A stretch of 64,000 nucleotides of DNA, taken from assembly GCA_964633725.1 (NCBI GenBank), contig CAZWHY010000014.1, positions 3,650 through 67,649 of the forward strand. The letters run 5' to 3'. Shown piece by piece: positions 17,094 through 25,473 of the stretch. Position 1 is the first letter of the stretch. Every line of letters starts with the position of its first letter. This stretch comes from Berkiella_A sp964633725 (GTDB lineage Bacteria; Pseudomonadota; Gammaproteobacteria; Berkiellales; Berkiellaceae). The notes under the pieces are model-generated. The model worked only from the letters and a program-made list of their open reading frames with translations, had not been told where the DNA came from and did no database searches. The translations under genes were made by a program, and so were the position numbers.

Positions 17094-17741
17094 GTGAATA
17101 AGCTTATATACAGTCTGATTTTTTTGATATGTTCTGGTCTGCTAGCCACTGCACTGATATTGCATTATCAACCTTTGACTTATGACTCACAATATCCATC
17201 TTCTGATCAGACTGACGGCCATACTAAGCCTGCCATTATTCGAGAAGCGATGAGTGGCGTAACCGCTTGGCAATATAATGAACAGGGCGAAAAAATACAA
17301 TCACTCAAAATGGATTCTTGGAAACAGTTTGTCAAAGATACCACCGTCTATATGAAACAACCTGCACTACAAATTAAAAATGAAGATGGCAGTATTTGGA
17401 CTTTGAATTCACGCTTAGGCCAAGGGCTACAAGCACCATCACAAACCCAGTCCACCTTTAAGTTGGGACAATTTGATACCATAAAACTGCTTGAGCAAGT
17501 GCAAGTCTCACAAAAACAAGCTGACACAATAATGTTACACTTGGATACAGAAGAACTCACTTATCTTCCCAACAAACAATGGGTATCCTCAGATACGCTT
17601 GTTACCGTGACTAAAGAAGGTATGCGATTACAAGCAAACAGCCTGTTTGCTGAACTCGACAAAAAAATAATTCAGTTCTCTGGGCAAGTGGATTCTATTT
17701 ATGAAAATTATGATGCAAATTATGAACAATCAAAATTTTAA
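17094..17741 (+). CDS. lptC: LptC, LPS export inner-membrane bridge protein
   Basis: 215-aa protein with one N-terminal membrane helix (LIYSLIFLICSGLLATALILH) and a periplasmic beta-jellyroll of the LptC/DUF1239 type (SGVTAWQYNEQGEKIQSLKMDSWKQF). It takes LPS from LptBFG and passes it to LptA. It starts with GTG, 16 nt after kdsD, with no clear ribosome binding site. The sequence is divergent from E. coli LptC, but context makes the assignment firm. lptA begins inside its 3' end. Confidence 0.88.
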   Translation: MNKLIYSLIFLICSGLLATALILHYQPLTYDSQYPSSDQTDGHTKPAIIREAMSGVTAWQYNEQGEKIQSLKMDSWKQFVKDTTVYMKQPALQIKNEDGSIWTLNSRLGQGLQAPSQTQSTFKLGQFDTIKLLEQVQVSQKQADTIMLHLDTEELTYLPNKQWVSSDTLVTVTKEGMRLQANSLFAELDKKIIQFSGQVDSIYENYDANYEQSKF

Positions 17742-18249
17742 AATTATATTAACCACCCTTTTTTTATTTGCCGTTACGCCGAACACAACCTGGGCGAATA
17801 TCGACCCCCAAACGCAAAATGAACCGATTCATATTGAGTCTGATCGCGTTACCTTTATGCAAGAAAGCGGAAAAATCATCTATCAAGGTCACGTGGTAAT
17901 GCGCACAGGCGATAAAATATTAAAGGCAAATGAAATCACGGTCAAAAGAGATGCTAACCAAAAAATCACATCCATTTTGGCCACAGGACAACCTGCCAAA
18001 TTTTCTACCCCCATGCAAAATAGTACAGAATTACTACATGCTCATGCGCAAAATATTGATTATGACCCATCTCTTTCTTTATTAATTCTGACGGGGCAAG
18101 CAAAACTTAAGCATCAACAAGATACTTTTGAGGGACCCATTTTGCGCTACACATTAAACGAGCAAAAAATTGAAGCCGTCACCTCCAATAATCAACGCCC
18201 CAAAATGGTTATTATGCCTAAAACGTCTCCCCAAAAAGGTGACTCATGA
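17701..18249 (+). CDS. lptA: LptA, periplasmic LPS transport protein
   Basis: 182-aa (max) periplasmic OstA-like jellyroll protein that forms the bridge for LPS across the periplasm. The signal peptide (FKIILTTLFLFAVTP, cleavage after TTWA) is followed by the family start EPIHIESDRVTFMQESGKIIYQGHVVMRTG. Several in-frame ATGs (17701, 17710, 17713, 17722) could serve as the start. All overlap lptC by 20-41 nt; 17722 gives the most typical signal peptide. It overlaps lptB by 4 nt. Confidence 0.92.
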   Translation: MKIMMQIMNNQNFKIILTTLFLFAVTPNTTWANIDPQTQNEPIHIESDRVTFMQESGKIIYQGHVVMRTGDKILKANEITVKRDANQKITSILATGQPAKFSTPMQNSTELLHAHAQNIDYDPSLSLLILTGQAKLKHQQDTFEGPILRYTLNEQKIEAVTSNNQRPKMVIMPKTSPQKGDS

Positions 18250-18974
18250 GCAATATACTCACCGCAAAAAACTTATCTAGACATTTTAAAGATAGACACG
18301 TTGTTAAAAATGTTTCCTTTACAGTCAAAAGCGGTGAAGTGGTTGGCTTACTTGGCCCCAATGGTGCCGGTAAAACGACATGTTTTTATATGGTCGTTGG
18401 ACTAACCGCTTGTGATCATGGCGAAGTCACACTCAACGAAGAGGTTCTCACCACATTACCGATGCATAGACGCGCCCGATTAGGTATTGGCTACCTACCT
18501 CAGGAAGCCTCTATATTCAGAAAGCTTTCTGTAGAAGACAACATCTTAGCCATATTAGAAACTCGCAAAGATATTAATCATACCGAGAGAAATGAACGCT
18601 TAGAGTCTTTAATTAATGAGTTTAATTTAAACCATGTGCGTAAAAATTTGGGTATTAGTTTATCAGGCGGGGAAAGAAGACGCGTTGAAATTGCTCGAGC
18701 CCTAGCGCTTACACCCAAATTTATATTATTGGATGAACCATTTGCTGGCGTCGATCCTATTTCTATCCAAGAGATAAAGCAGCAAATTACCTATCTCGCT
18801 CAAAAAGGCATTGGTATCTTAATCACTGATCATAATGTACGTGATACGTTGGCAATTTGCGATCATGCCACGATAATAAGTGAGGGTTCTGTCATAGCAA
18901 CTGGGCATGCGGATAGTATTTTATCCAACCAAACTGTGCGTAAAGTCTATTTAGGCGATGAATTTACTTTATAA
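18246..18974 (+). CDS. lptB: LptB, ATPase of the LPS export ABC transporter
   Basis: 242-aa ABC ATPase that powers LptBFGC. Walker A GPNGAGKT (37-44), signature LSGGERRRVEIARAL, Walker B FILLDEPFAGVDP and H-loop LITDHNVRDTL are intact. The family-typical GYLPQEASIFRKLSVEDN segment is present. ATGA overlap with lptA. lptF and lptG are not in the window, as in E. coli where they are elsewhere. Confidence 0.97.
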   Translation: MSNILTAKNLSRHFKDRHVVKNVSFTVKSGEVVGLLGPNGAGKTTCFYMVVGLTACDHGEVTLNEEVLTTLPMHRRARLGIGYLPQEASIFRKLSVEDNILAILETRKDINHTERNERLESLINEFNLNHVRKNLGISLSGGERRRVEIARALALTPKFILLDEPFAGVDPISIQEIKQQITYLAQKGIGILITDHNVRDTLAICDHATIISEGSVIATGHADSILSNQTVRKVYLGDEFTL

Positions 18975-19005
18975 TCTAATAAAAGGTTCGCATCACATCC
19001 TGCTT

Positions 19006-19028
19006 TACTTATATTATAATTATAAGTA
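19006..19028. repeat. Inverted repeat upstream of rpoN
   Basis: Perfect 8-bp arms TACTTATA / TATAAGTA around TTATAAT, 25 bp before the rpoN GTG. The loop contains TATAAT, so it could be a promoter -10 within an operator. No good -35 is seen. Confidence 0.4.
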
Positions 19029-19053
19029 GAAAGATAAATATGAGAGCAAGCCT

Positions 19054-20511
19054 GTGAAACCCACTTTGCAATTAGGCATTGGCCAGCAACTAACAATGAC
19101 ACCACAGCTACAGCAGGCCATACGCTTGCTACAGCTCTCTTCTCTTGATTTACAGCAAGAGATACAGTCAGCCTTAGAAAAAAACCCTTTATTAGAACTA
19201 GCGGAATCAGAAGAGGGGCAACCAGAGGATGGGGTGGTCTCAGATACAAGCTCAGCGCCCAATTCAGAATCAATCTCAGCCTCAGAAACTGATCAAACTC
19301 ACACTCAAGAATCCACTACTGAGGAACCGCCTAACTGGGAAGCTCAAACCAGCTTTCAAAATAAAAATAATAGTTATCAAAAATCAGGCAATGAAATTGA
19401 ATTGTTAGCTAGTGAACAAAACAGTTTGCGGGATCATCTTGTTTGGCAAATGCAACTCACCCCCTTTTCAGATACAGATAGACTCATAGCGACATTATTA
19501 ATCGACTCTATTAATGACGACGGATATTTAGAAAATTCTATTGAAAGTATACACAGTACACTATCGGAAGACAGCGAACTAGAAATAGAGATTGATGAAG
19601 TGCAAGCTGTGTTACAACGTATTCAGCAGTTTGATCCTATTAGTGTAGGCGCCAGAAATTTGAGTGAGTGCTTAAAAATACAGCTTCGCTATTTGCCTCA
19701 AGAAACACCTTGGTATAAACAGACTACGACACTAGTGGACTCACATCTGAAATTGCTGGCTCAGAGAGACTACCCTGCACTAAAACGAAAACTAGGCGTC
19801 AACTTAGATGAGCTAGAACAAATTATTTTATTAATACGCACCCTCAACCCAAAACCTGGTAGAAAGATAAGTAATAGTACCGCAGAATATATTACCCCTG
19901 ATGTTTATGTATTCAAAAAAAATAATAAATGGGTGGTAGAGTTGAATCCGGAGTGCACACCCCATATTAATATTAATAACCGATACGCTTCTTTAATAAA
20001 ACGAGCCGATAATAGTCGGGACAATCAGTTTCTAAAAGGCCAGTTACAAGAGGCCAAGTGGTTTTTAAAAAGCATTGAAAATAGACACGATACCTTGCTC
20101 AAAGTCGCAAAATGTATTGTTCAGGAACAAGATGCTTTTTTTAAATTAGGTGAGACTGCGATGAAACCATTAATCTTGCATAAAATTGCGGAACAGGTCG
20201 ACATGCATGAGTCCACTATCTCTAGAGTCACAACGCAAAAATTTATCCATACGCCAAGAGGTACCTATGAGCTGAAATATTTTTTCTCCAGCCATGTGAA
20301 TACACAATCTGGCGGTCAATGCTCTGCTACCGCTATTCGCGCGTTTATCAAACAATTGGTTGCACAGGAAAACTTAAAAAAACCACTAAGCGACTTAAAA
20401 TTATCTACACTCTTAGCAGAGAAGGGTATTAAGGTAGCAAGGCGCACGGTTGCAAAATATCGTGAAGCCATGTCTATCCCACCTTCTAATGAACGAAAAA
20501 GACTATTTTAA
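19054..20511 (+). CDS. rpoN: RNA polymerase sigma-54 factor
   Basis: Sigma-54 of 485 aa. Region I (QLGIGQQLTMTPQLQQAIRLLQLSS) binds activators and blocks open-complex formation. An acidic, Ser/Thr/Glu-rich region II follows (about 50-110). The core-binding domain and the HTH precede the C-terminal RpoN box, seen as ARRTVAKYRE. GTG start at 19054; an ATG 14 nt upstream is out of frame. It sits between lptB and hpf, as in E. coli. Its presence implies sigma-54 enhancer-binding proteins elsewhere in the genome. Confidence 0.96.
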   Translation: MKPTLQLGIGQQLTMTPQLQQAIRLLQLSSLDLQQEIQSALEKNPLLELAESEEGQPEDGVVSDTSSAPNSESISASETDQTHTQESTTEEPPNWEAQTSFQNKNNSYQKSGNEIELLASEQNSLRDHLVWQMQLTPFSDTDRLIATLLIDSINDDGYLENSIESIHSTLSEDSELEIEIDEVQAVLQRIQQFDPISVGARNLSECLKIQLRYLPQETPWYKQTTTLVDSHLKLLAQRDYPALKRKLGVNLDELEQIILLIRTLNPKPGRKISNSTAEYITPDVYVFKKNNKWVVELNPECTPHININNRYASLIKRADNSRDNQFLKGQLQEAKWFLKSIENRHDTLLKVAKCIVQEQDAFFKLGETAMKPLILHKIAEQVDMHESTISRVTTQKFIHTPRGTYELKYFFSSHVNTQSGGQCSATAIRAFIKQLVAQENLKKPLSDLKLSTLLAEKGIKVARRTVAKYREAMSIPPSNERKRLF

Positions 20512-20530
20512 TAAAACATAAGGAAACTTT

Positions 20531-20839
20531 ATGCAATTAAATATTACCGGCCATCATGTTGAGATTACACCTGCTTTAAAAAGCTACGTGCAAGATAAAA
20601 TCAAAAAAATTGAAAAACATTTTTCTAATATTACCAATGTTCATGTCACCTTAACGGTAGAGACAAAGCTTTTACAGCGAGCTGATGCTATCGTCCATTT
20701 GGCCAAAGGTGAAATAAATGCAACAGAGAAACATGAGGATATGTATGCCGCTATTGACGGATTAATGGACAAACTTGATAGGCAAGTGATCAAACATAAA
20801 GAAAAATTGCAAGCGCATGGGGATGATAGCACAATCTAA
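20531..20839 (+). CDS. hpf: Ribosome hibernation-promoting factor (short form)
   Basis: 102-aa short HPF/YfiA-type protein (MQLNITGHHVEITPALKSYVQDKIKKIEKHF). It binds the 30S decoding region in stationary phase and stabilises dimerised, inactive ribosomes. The usual conserved residues of the beta-alpha fold are present. TAAGGAAA lies 5-8 nt before the ATG, 20 nt after rpoN. Confidence 0.93.
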   Translation: MQLNITGHHVEITPALKSYVQDKIKKIEKHFSNITNVHVTLTVETKLLQRADAIVHLAKGEINATEKHEDMYAAIDGLMDKLDRQVIKHKEKLQAHGDDSTI

Positions 20840-20854
20840 ACTACCAACATAAAT

Positions 20855-20887
20855 TTGTATCATGTCGGCAACCCTGGCATGATACAA
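20855..20887 (+). terminator. Hairpin after hpf, terminator-like
   Basis: 12-bp stem (TTGTATCATGTC / GGCATGATACAA, one G-U pair) with a 9-nt loop, 15 bp past the hpf stop. There is no T-run after it (CCCTGTTT), so it may protect an mRNA 3' end rather than terminate. Confidence 0.4.
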
Positions 20888-20909
20888 CCCTGTTTATTAA
20901 AATCACTAA

Positions 20910-21088
20910 GGAATGGGCATGTAATAACTTACGGATTTAGCGCTCAGTAAGCTAGCATATTTAGATGGAACGATTGAGGCAAAATTCGAGCATAGCAGGG
21001 CTATGTGAGTGTTTTTCCGATTAAGATTCATTTAAAGATGGCTTGCTTAATGAGATGATAAAACGGTAAGTTATTACATACCCATTCC
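20910..21088. mobile_element. MITE-like 179-bp imperfect palindrome
   Basis: The whole hpf-ptsN gap is one long imperfect palindrome. The outer 23-bp arms (20910-20932 GGAATGGGCATGTAATAACT..; 21066-21088 the complement) differ at one base. Inside, CTCAGTAAGC.AGC (from 20944) pairs with GCTTGCTTAATGAG (ending near 21055). The centre is CATAGC-AGG-GCTATG. Both ends have TA close by. It carries no ORF. Size and symmetry are those of a non-autonomous MITE or an ERIC-type palindromic repeat. If transcribed it would fold into one long hairpin between hpf and ptsN. Confidence 0.65.
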
Positions 21089-21105
21089 TAACCAAAGGGC
21101 GTAAC

Positions 21106-21588
21106 ATGTCAACCCAGTCAACGCTTCCAACCCCAACGACAGATGATTATTTATCGCTGGAACGAACCGTTTATATGGCTTCTGCTTCCAGTAAAAAAAA
21201 GATAATCGAATTATTATCCAAAACCATTGCGATCACGATTCCCCAAATGACAGAAAGCGTGTTATTTGACAGCTTTTTCCAACGCGAGCGCTTAGGTAGT
21301 ACAGCTGTAGGTCGAGGATTCGCGCTCCCCCACTGCCGCGCAAAAGAAATAGAACAAATTATTGGGTGCTTTATGCGACTCAAATCTCCCGTTGATTTTG
21401 ACGCATTAGACAATCAACCCATTGACTTGGTTTTTGCACTGGTTGTCCCTTTTGAGACTACAGAGTTACATCTGACCGTGCTAGCCAATATCGCTGAAAA
21501 ATTCAGAAATGGCACCTACACCCAAGAATTACGAGCTGCAAAATCGCAAGAAGAATTGTTTAAGTTACTTGTTCGTGTATCATCCTAA
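21106..21588 (+). CDS. ptsN: PTS IIA-like nitrogen regulatory protein
   Basis: EIIA-Ntr of 160 aa. The phosphorylated histidine is His76 in GRGFALPHCRA, and the family segment PIDLVFALVVP is present. In the nitrogen PTS it receives phosphate from NPr/HPr and controls potassium uptake, sensor kinases and, with RapZ partners, envelope stress responses. It lies in the conserved rpoN-hpf-ptsN-rapZ order. The MITE-like palindrome separates it from hpf. Confidence 0.94.
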   Translation: MSTQSTLPTPTTDDYLSLERTVYMASASSKKKIIELLSKTIAITIPQMTESVLFDSFFQRERLGSTAVGRGFALPHCRAKEIEQIIGCFMRLKSPVDFDALDNQPIDLVFALVVPFETTELHLTVLANIAEKFRNGTYTQELRAAKSQEELFKLLVRVSS

Positions 21589-22447
21589 AATTGAAATCAA
21601 TACACTTTACCAACACTTCAAACCTTATCTCAACTGGGATTGGGTCAATGCAAAAAATTCCTCTCTCCCGCTGTGCAATGCACATCATTTACCCATGGCT
21701 TGCCACTTTACAAAATTTAATATAGAACAACCCGCATTAATTTATATTATTGGAAAAAATAATATGAATATATGGCAAGATAATATTTTTTGTTTTCAAA
21801 CAGAATATCCAGATAAAAATAAAAATTCACCTCGCTTAATTATTCTAGCGGAACAAACAATACAACAAATTCAAAATATAAACCCACATGCTTTTGATAA
21901 AATAAACATCCCCATTTTTGCAACGCAAAGTTCTGCTCAAGCTTGTTTAGATTTTCTATTACCCTATTGCTACCATCAACTGAGTCTAAGGGAAATACAA
22001 CATGGTACCTTTATCGAGGTTATGGGCAAGGGTGTTTTATTAACAGGAAAAAGCGGGGTTGGCAAAAGTTTAGCGGCTTTATATTGCCTAAAAAATCATC
22101 ATGTCTTAATAGCAGATGATGCGCCTTTTTTTTATCAATATGGCACACAATTAATAGGTGGTTGCCCAAGCAAGTTAGCAAATTTATTAGAAATACGAAA
22201 TCTAGGCATTATTGATGTCACAAAAAGCTATGGCGCGCAGCATGTGAATAAAACTCACATATTAGACATGATTATCACTCTCACCTCTACTCCAGATATA
22301 GAGCGACCCACGATAATTCAGCAAAATACTGAGATTATTCTCGGTATTCCTATCCCTAAAATATCGCTGCCTTTTACTGAAAATGTCGCGATACTAATTG
22401 AGAATGCCGTTAGATGTCTATATACTAATCAAATCTCCAATTCTTAA
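21575..22447 (+). CDS. hprK: HPr kinase/phosphorylase
   Basis: HPrK/P phosphorylates and dephosphorylates HPr at Ser46. The P-loop TGKSGVGKS is at about 158-165 of 290 residues. The ADDA motif (catalytic Asp) follows, then the C-terminal GIPIPKISLPF that matches the family. The N-terminal domain is divergent. The frame is open back to 21509, but that would overlap ptsN by 80 nt. The family begins near the EINTLY...W segment, so I choose GTG 21575 (TTG 21569 is equally possible), with a 14-nt overlap. The HPr encoded four genes on keeps a Ser at position 46, supporting function. Confidence 0.85.
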   Translation: MYHPKIEINTLYQHFKPYLNWDWVNAKNSSLPLCNAHHLPMACHFTKFNIEQPALIYIIGKNNMNIWQDNIFCFQTEYPDKNKNSPRLIILAEQTIQQIQNINPHAFDKINIPIFATQSSAQACLDFLLPYCYHQLSLREIQHGTFIEVMGKGVLLTGKSGVGKSLAALYCLKNHHVLIADDAPFFYQYGTQLIGGCPSKLANLLEIRNLGIIDVTKSYGAQHVNKTHILDMIITLTSTPDIERPTIIQQNTEIILGIPIPKISLPFTENVAILIENAVRCLYTNQISNS

Positions 22448-22495
22448 TTTATTTTTGTTCAGCAGTCCGTCGCTATCCTAAAACAATAATAAAAT

Positions 22496-22516
22496 AATCA
22501 ATAATTTTTATTGATT
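22496..22516. repeat. Inverted repeat upstream of rapZ
   Basis: Perfect 9-bp arms AATCAATAA / TTATTGATT around TTT in the 93-bp gap before rapZ. It could be a short hairpin in the mRNA leader or a protein-binding site. Confidence 0.35.
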
Positions 22517-22540
22517 CAAATATAAAGTTAAGGTATCAAC

Positions 22541-23395
22541 ATGCGTTTGCTTATCATCAGCGGGCGTTCAGGTTCAGGTAAGAGTGTTGCACTACAAGCG
22601 TTAGAAGACGTGGGGTATTATTGTGTCGATAATTTACCTGTAGAAATGCTGCCAGATTTGGTCACGAAACTACGCGACGATCAGCCTAGACTCGCCATTA
22701 GTATTGATTCTAGAAATCTCCCCAAAAATACAGCCCAGTTCAGAGAAGTCCTGCATCATCTTAGACAGACATGCCGTCCTTTTGAAACCGCATACCTTGA
22801 TGCTAAGCTTGACACCATACTTAAACGATTTAGTGAAACCAGACGCAAGCACCCACTGACAAATAATCTCTTATCACTCCACGAAGCAATAGAACAAGAG
22901 CGAGAGCTTTTAAGCCCTATTGCTAATAGCGCTGATATTATAATTGATACAACTGAGTTATCAAAACACGACCTTTGCAGAATTATCCGTGAAAAAGTGG
23001 CTAGCGAGAATGACTATAACTTACAATTGTTAGTACAATCGTTTGGCTTTAAAAATGGCATTCCTATGGATGCAGATTTTATTTTTGATGTACGCTGCCT
23101 ACCTAACCCATATTGGCAGCAAGATCTTAGATCCTTTAGCGGCCTAGCTCAAGAAGTCATTCAGTTTCTAGAAAAACATCACGATGTAAAATTAATGGTT
23201 GAAGATGTTGTTAGATTTTTAGACAATTGGATCCCTAGATTTGAGTCGGACAACAGAAGTTACCTAACAGTTGGAATTGGCTGCACAGGTGGTCAACACC
23301 GTTCTGTGTTTGTTGCAGAGCAGATAGCTAAGCAAGCACAACATTTAAATTTAAACGTACAAATCAGACATAGAGATATAAAATTAAACCTATGA
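22541..23395 (+). CDS. rapZ: RNase adapter protein RapZ
   Basis: RapZ (YvcJ/YhbJ family, 284 aa) binds nucleotides and, in E. coli, the small RNA GlmZ, guiding RNase E and thus controlling GlmS and amino-sugar supply for the envelope. Walker A GRSGSGKS is at 8-15 and the Walker B-like segment VDNLPVEMLP follows. The conserved C-terminal domain motifs (DVRCLPNPYW, DFLDNWIP-like, IGCTGGQHRSVF) are present. Its last 4 nt overlap the EIIA start. Confidence 0.96.
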   Translation: MRLLIISGRSGSGKSVALQALEDVGYYCVDNLPVEMLPDLVTKLRDDQPRLAISIDSRNLPKNTAQFREVLHHLRQTCRPFETAYLDAKLDTILKRFSETRRKHPLTNNLLSLHEAIEQERELLSPIANSADIIIDTTELSKHDLCRIIREKVASENDYNLQLLVQSFGFKNGIPMDADFIFDVRCLPNPYWQQDLRSFSGLAQEVIQFLEKHHDVKLMVEDVVRFLDNWIPRFESDNRSYLTVGIGCTGGQHRSVFVAEQIAKQAQHLNLNVQIRHRDIKLNL

Positions 23396-23838
23396 ACGTT
23401 GGAATACTATTAATAACTCACAGTGGTATTGGCGGCGCATTGCTAAATGTCGCCTATGGTACTTTTGGACAGCTACCTTTAGAAATTTCTCAGCTTTCAG
23501 TCAGCCGAGACCCAGAGCCAGAACTTTTGATCGCTAAAGCAAGTTATCTGGTTAGAAAATTAGACTCAGGTGCTGGTGTATTAGTGCTAACAGATATGTT
23601 TGGCTCAACACCCAGCAATATTGCTCAAGATCTACAGCACCAAGGGCTCAAAATCCGAGTCGTTGCAGGACTCAATCTACCCATGTTATTTAGAATTCTT
23701 AATTATCCTACACTCCCACTAGAAACACTGGGCAAAAAAGCCTTAAGTGGTGGACAAGATGGTATTTTTGAGCCTCTCACCAAACAAGAGCTTGGCTTCA
23801 AAGGTATGCATTCTCGCTTTGCGGTTATTGACTCATGA
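23392..23838 (+). CDS. PTS mannose-type EIIA protein
   Basis: EIIA of the mannose family (148 aa) with the phosphorylated histidine in LITHSGIGG (His10) and the DMFGSTPSNIA loop. No EIIB or membrane EIIC/EIID genes are nearby, so it probably acts as a regulatory phosphate acceptor, as in beta- and some gammaproteobacteria with incomplete PTS clusters. ATGA overlaps with both rapZ and the HPr gene show tight translational coupling. Confidence 0.88.
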   Translation: MNVGILLITHSGIGGALLNVAYGTFGQLPLEISQLSVSRDPEPELLIAKASYLVRKLDSGAGVLVLTDMFGSTPSNIAQDLQHQGLKIRVVAGLNLPMLFRILNYPTLPLETLGKKALSGGQDGIFEPLTKQELGFKGMHSRFAVIDS

Positions 23839-24104
23839 TCAGAAAAAAAATTCAAATTATTAATAAATTAGGCTTACATGCTCGTGCGGCTGCAAAATTT
23901 GTTCAAACCGCCGGAAAGTACGCCAGTCATATTGAAGTCAGTAATGATGGAAAAGTCGTTAATGGTAAAAGTATCATGGGCGTTATGATGCTGGCAGCCA
24001 GTCAAAATACATGGATTGAGTTACATGTTAGTGGCGAAGATGAAGAAAATGCTTTGGCGGCTTTAGAACAACTAATCGGCAATCGCTTTGGAGAATCTAG
24101 ATAA
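23835..24104 (+). CDS. ptsH: HPr family phosphocarrier protein
   Basis: 89-aa HPr-fold protein. His15 in NKLGLHARAA is the EI phosphorylation site. Ser46 in NGKSIMGVMML is the HPrK target, and an HPrK/P is encoded in the same cluster. It could equally be called NPr. The start overlaps the EIIA stop by 4 nt and its stop overlaps the next start by 1 nt. Enzyme I is not in this window. Confidence 0.93.
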   Translation: MIRKKIQIINKLGLHARAAAKFVQTAGKYASHIEVSNDGKVVNGKSIMGVMMLAASQNTWIELHVSGEDEENALAALEQLIGNRFGESR

Positions 24105-25402
24105 TGGAAAATCTTATGAACTGGAAATTTTGCGTATTTTTATCCACTCTGGCTATTAGCACCCAAACAATAGCTGCCCCCGTAATAACACCATCTCAAG
24201 ATAATTCTTCCGCCCCACAAATCGAAAAAATTTCATTGCTAGAAGCCAATAAAACCGCCTGTTCTTTTCATTATCACCAAGAACAATACCAACGCGCTCT
24301 AGAAACGTGCCATGCAGCTGCAAAGCAGTCTGACCCACAATCACAATATATACTGGGGCAAATTTTCCTAAATGGGCATGGCGTTAATCCAGATTATGGC
24401 ATTGCCTTAAAATGGTTTGAAAAAGCAGCCAAACAAAATCACATCTCTGCGAACTTAGAAATGGGCAAAGCATTTGCCACAGGGATCGTCAGCCCAATTC
24501 ACTATCAAAAAAGCTATGAATATTTCAAGCGTGCAGCCATTAAAAATAATCATGAAGCACAATTTTTGCTCGCCCTGTCCTATCAAAATGGCTTTGGGGT
24601 ACCGATGAATTATGAACAAGCAAATATTTGGTTTCAAAAGGCAAACCTCAATGGCTTTCCTGTAACAGAACATATTAATATCCCCATTAAAAAAACATTG
24701 ACTCAAAACCCCACAAAACCAGACGTGATACCGGGTGATGATATTTACCTACAAGCCATGCGCTATAATGCTTGGGATAAGCAACAAGAAGTGCAAAAAA
24801 TACAAGGTTTGATTCAAGCCGCCAATCTGCATCACCCTAAAGCTTTATATCAATTGGGACTGCATTATTTCCATGGTCGTGCGGTTGCTCAGAACGATGC
24901 AAAAGCTTATGATTATCTTATTAAATCTGCTAAAGCATCTTATCAACCAGCCCAAAGCTTACTGGCCTGGATAAATGCTTTAGGCTTAGGTGTAACACAA
25001 GATTTAATCCAAGCTGCTAATTGGTTCATACAATCCAACCAAGATACTTACCAAACTTTGGTGCTCCAAGATAATCCTAATTATTCATCAACTCAAGCAA
25101 AGCAAGTCCGCTCCAACGCCACTAAATCTCATGAAATCAATCAAAAAAACAGTATCACGTCTATTAAAAAATCCGCCCATCAAGGGGATGATAAAGCACA
25201 GGCACAAATCGGCTATATGTATTATCAAGGACAAGGCGTGCCACAAAATCTAGTGGAAGCTTATGCATGGCTTAACTTGGCCGCAAAATCAGGCTCAGAA
25301 CAAGCTTTGATGCAAAGAGAAATCGTTGCGAATAAAATGACAGATATTCAAGTGACCAAAGCACAAAACCGTTCTTTGGCTTTGTTTGAGGCGATACAGT
25401 AA
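24104..25402 (+). CDS. Sel1-like repeat protein, exported
   Basis: 432-aa protein with a signal peptide (WKFCVFLSTLAISTQTIAA) and at least four Sel1-like repeats. Examples are YILGQIFLNGHGV...ALKWFEKAA, LLALSYQNGFGVPMNYEQANIWFQKA, YQLGLHYFHGRAV and QIGYMYYQGQGVPQNLVEAYAWLNLAA. These alpha-helical repeats mediate protein contacts in the periplasm. Legionella relatives (EnhC, LpnE) act in host entry, but function here is unknown. The start overlaps the HPr stop by 1 nt, so it is co-transcribed; Met5 is an alternative start. Confidence 0.8.
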   Translation: MENLMNWKFCVFLSTLAISTQTIAAPVITPSQDNSSAPQIEKISLLEANKTACSFHYHQEQYQRALETCHAAAKQSDPQSQYILGQIFLNGHGVNPDYGIALKWFEKAAKQNHISANLEMGKAFATGIVSPIHYQKSYEYFKRAAIKNNHEAQFLLALSYQNGFGVPMNYEQANIWFQKANLNGFPVTEHINIPIKKTLTQNPTKPDVIPGDDIYLQAMRYNAWDKQQEVQKIQGLIQAANLHHPKALYQLGLHYFHGRAVAQNDAKAYDYLIKSAKASYQPAQSLLAWINALGLGVTQDLIQAANWFIQSNQDTYQTLVLQDNPNYSSTQAKQVRSNATKSHEINQKNSITSIKKSAHQGDDKAQAQIGYMYYQGQGVPQNLVEAYAWLNLAAKSGSEQALMQREIVANKMTDIQVTKAQNRSLALFEAIQ

Positions 25403-25426
25403 AAAGTATCTTTAACTTTAAATTAA

Positions 25427-25450
25427 GAGCCGATATATGTGCATCGGCTC
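25427..25450 (+). terminator. Hairpin after the Sel1-repeat gene
   Basis: Perfect 8-bp stem GAGCCGAT / ATCGGCTC with an 8-nt loop, 24 bp past the stop codon. No T-tract follows, so termination is uncertain. It lies before the next start at 25474. Confidence 0.45.
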
Positions 25451-25473
25451 ATACAAGTATAACTGATTAAGAT

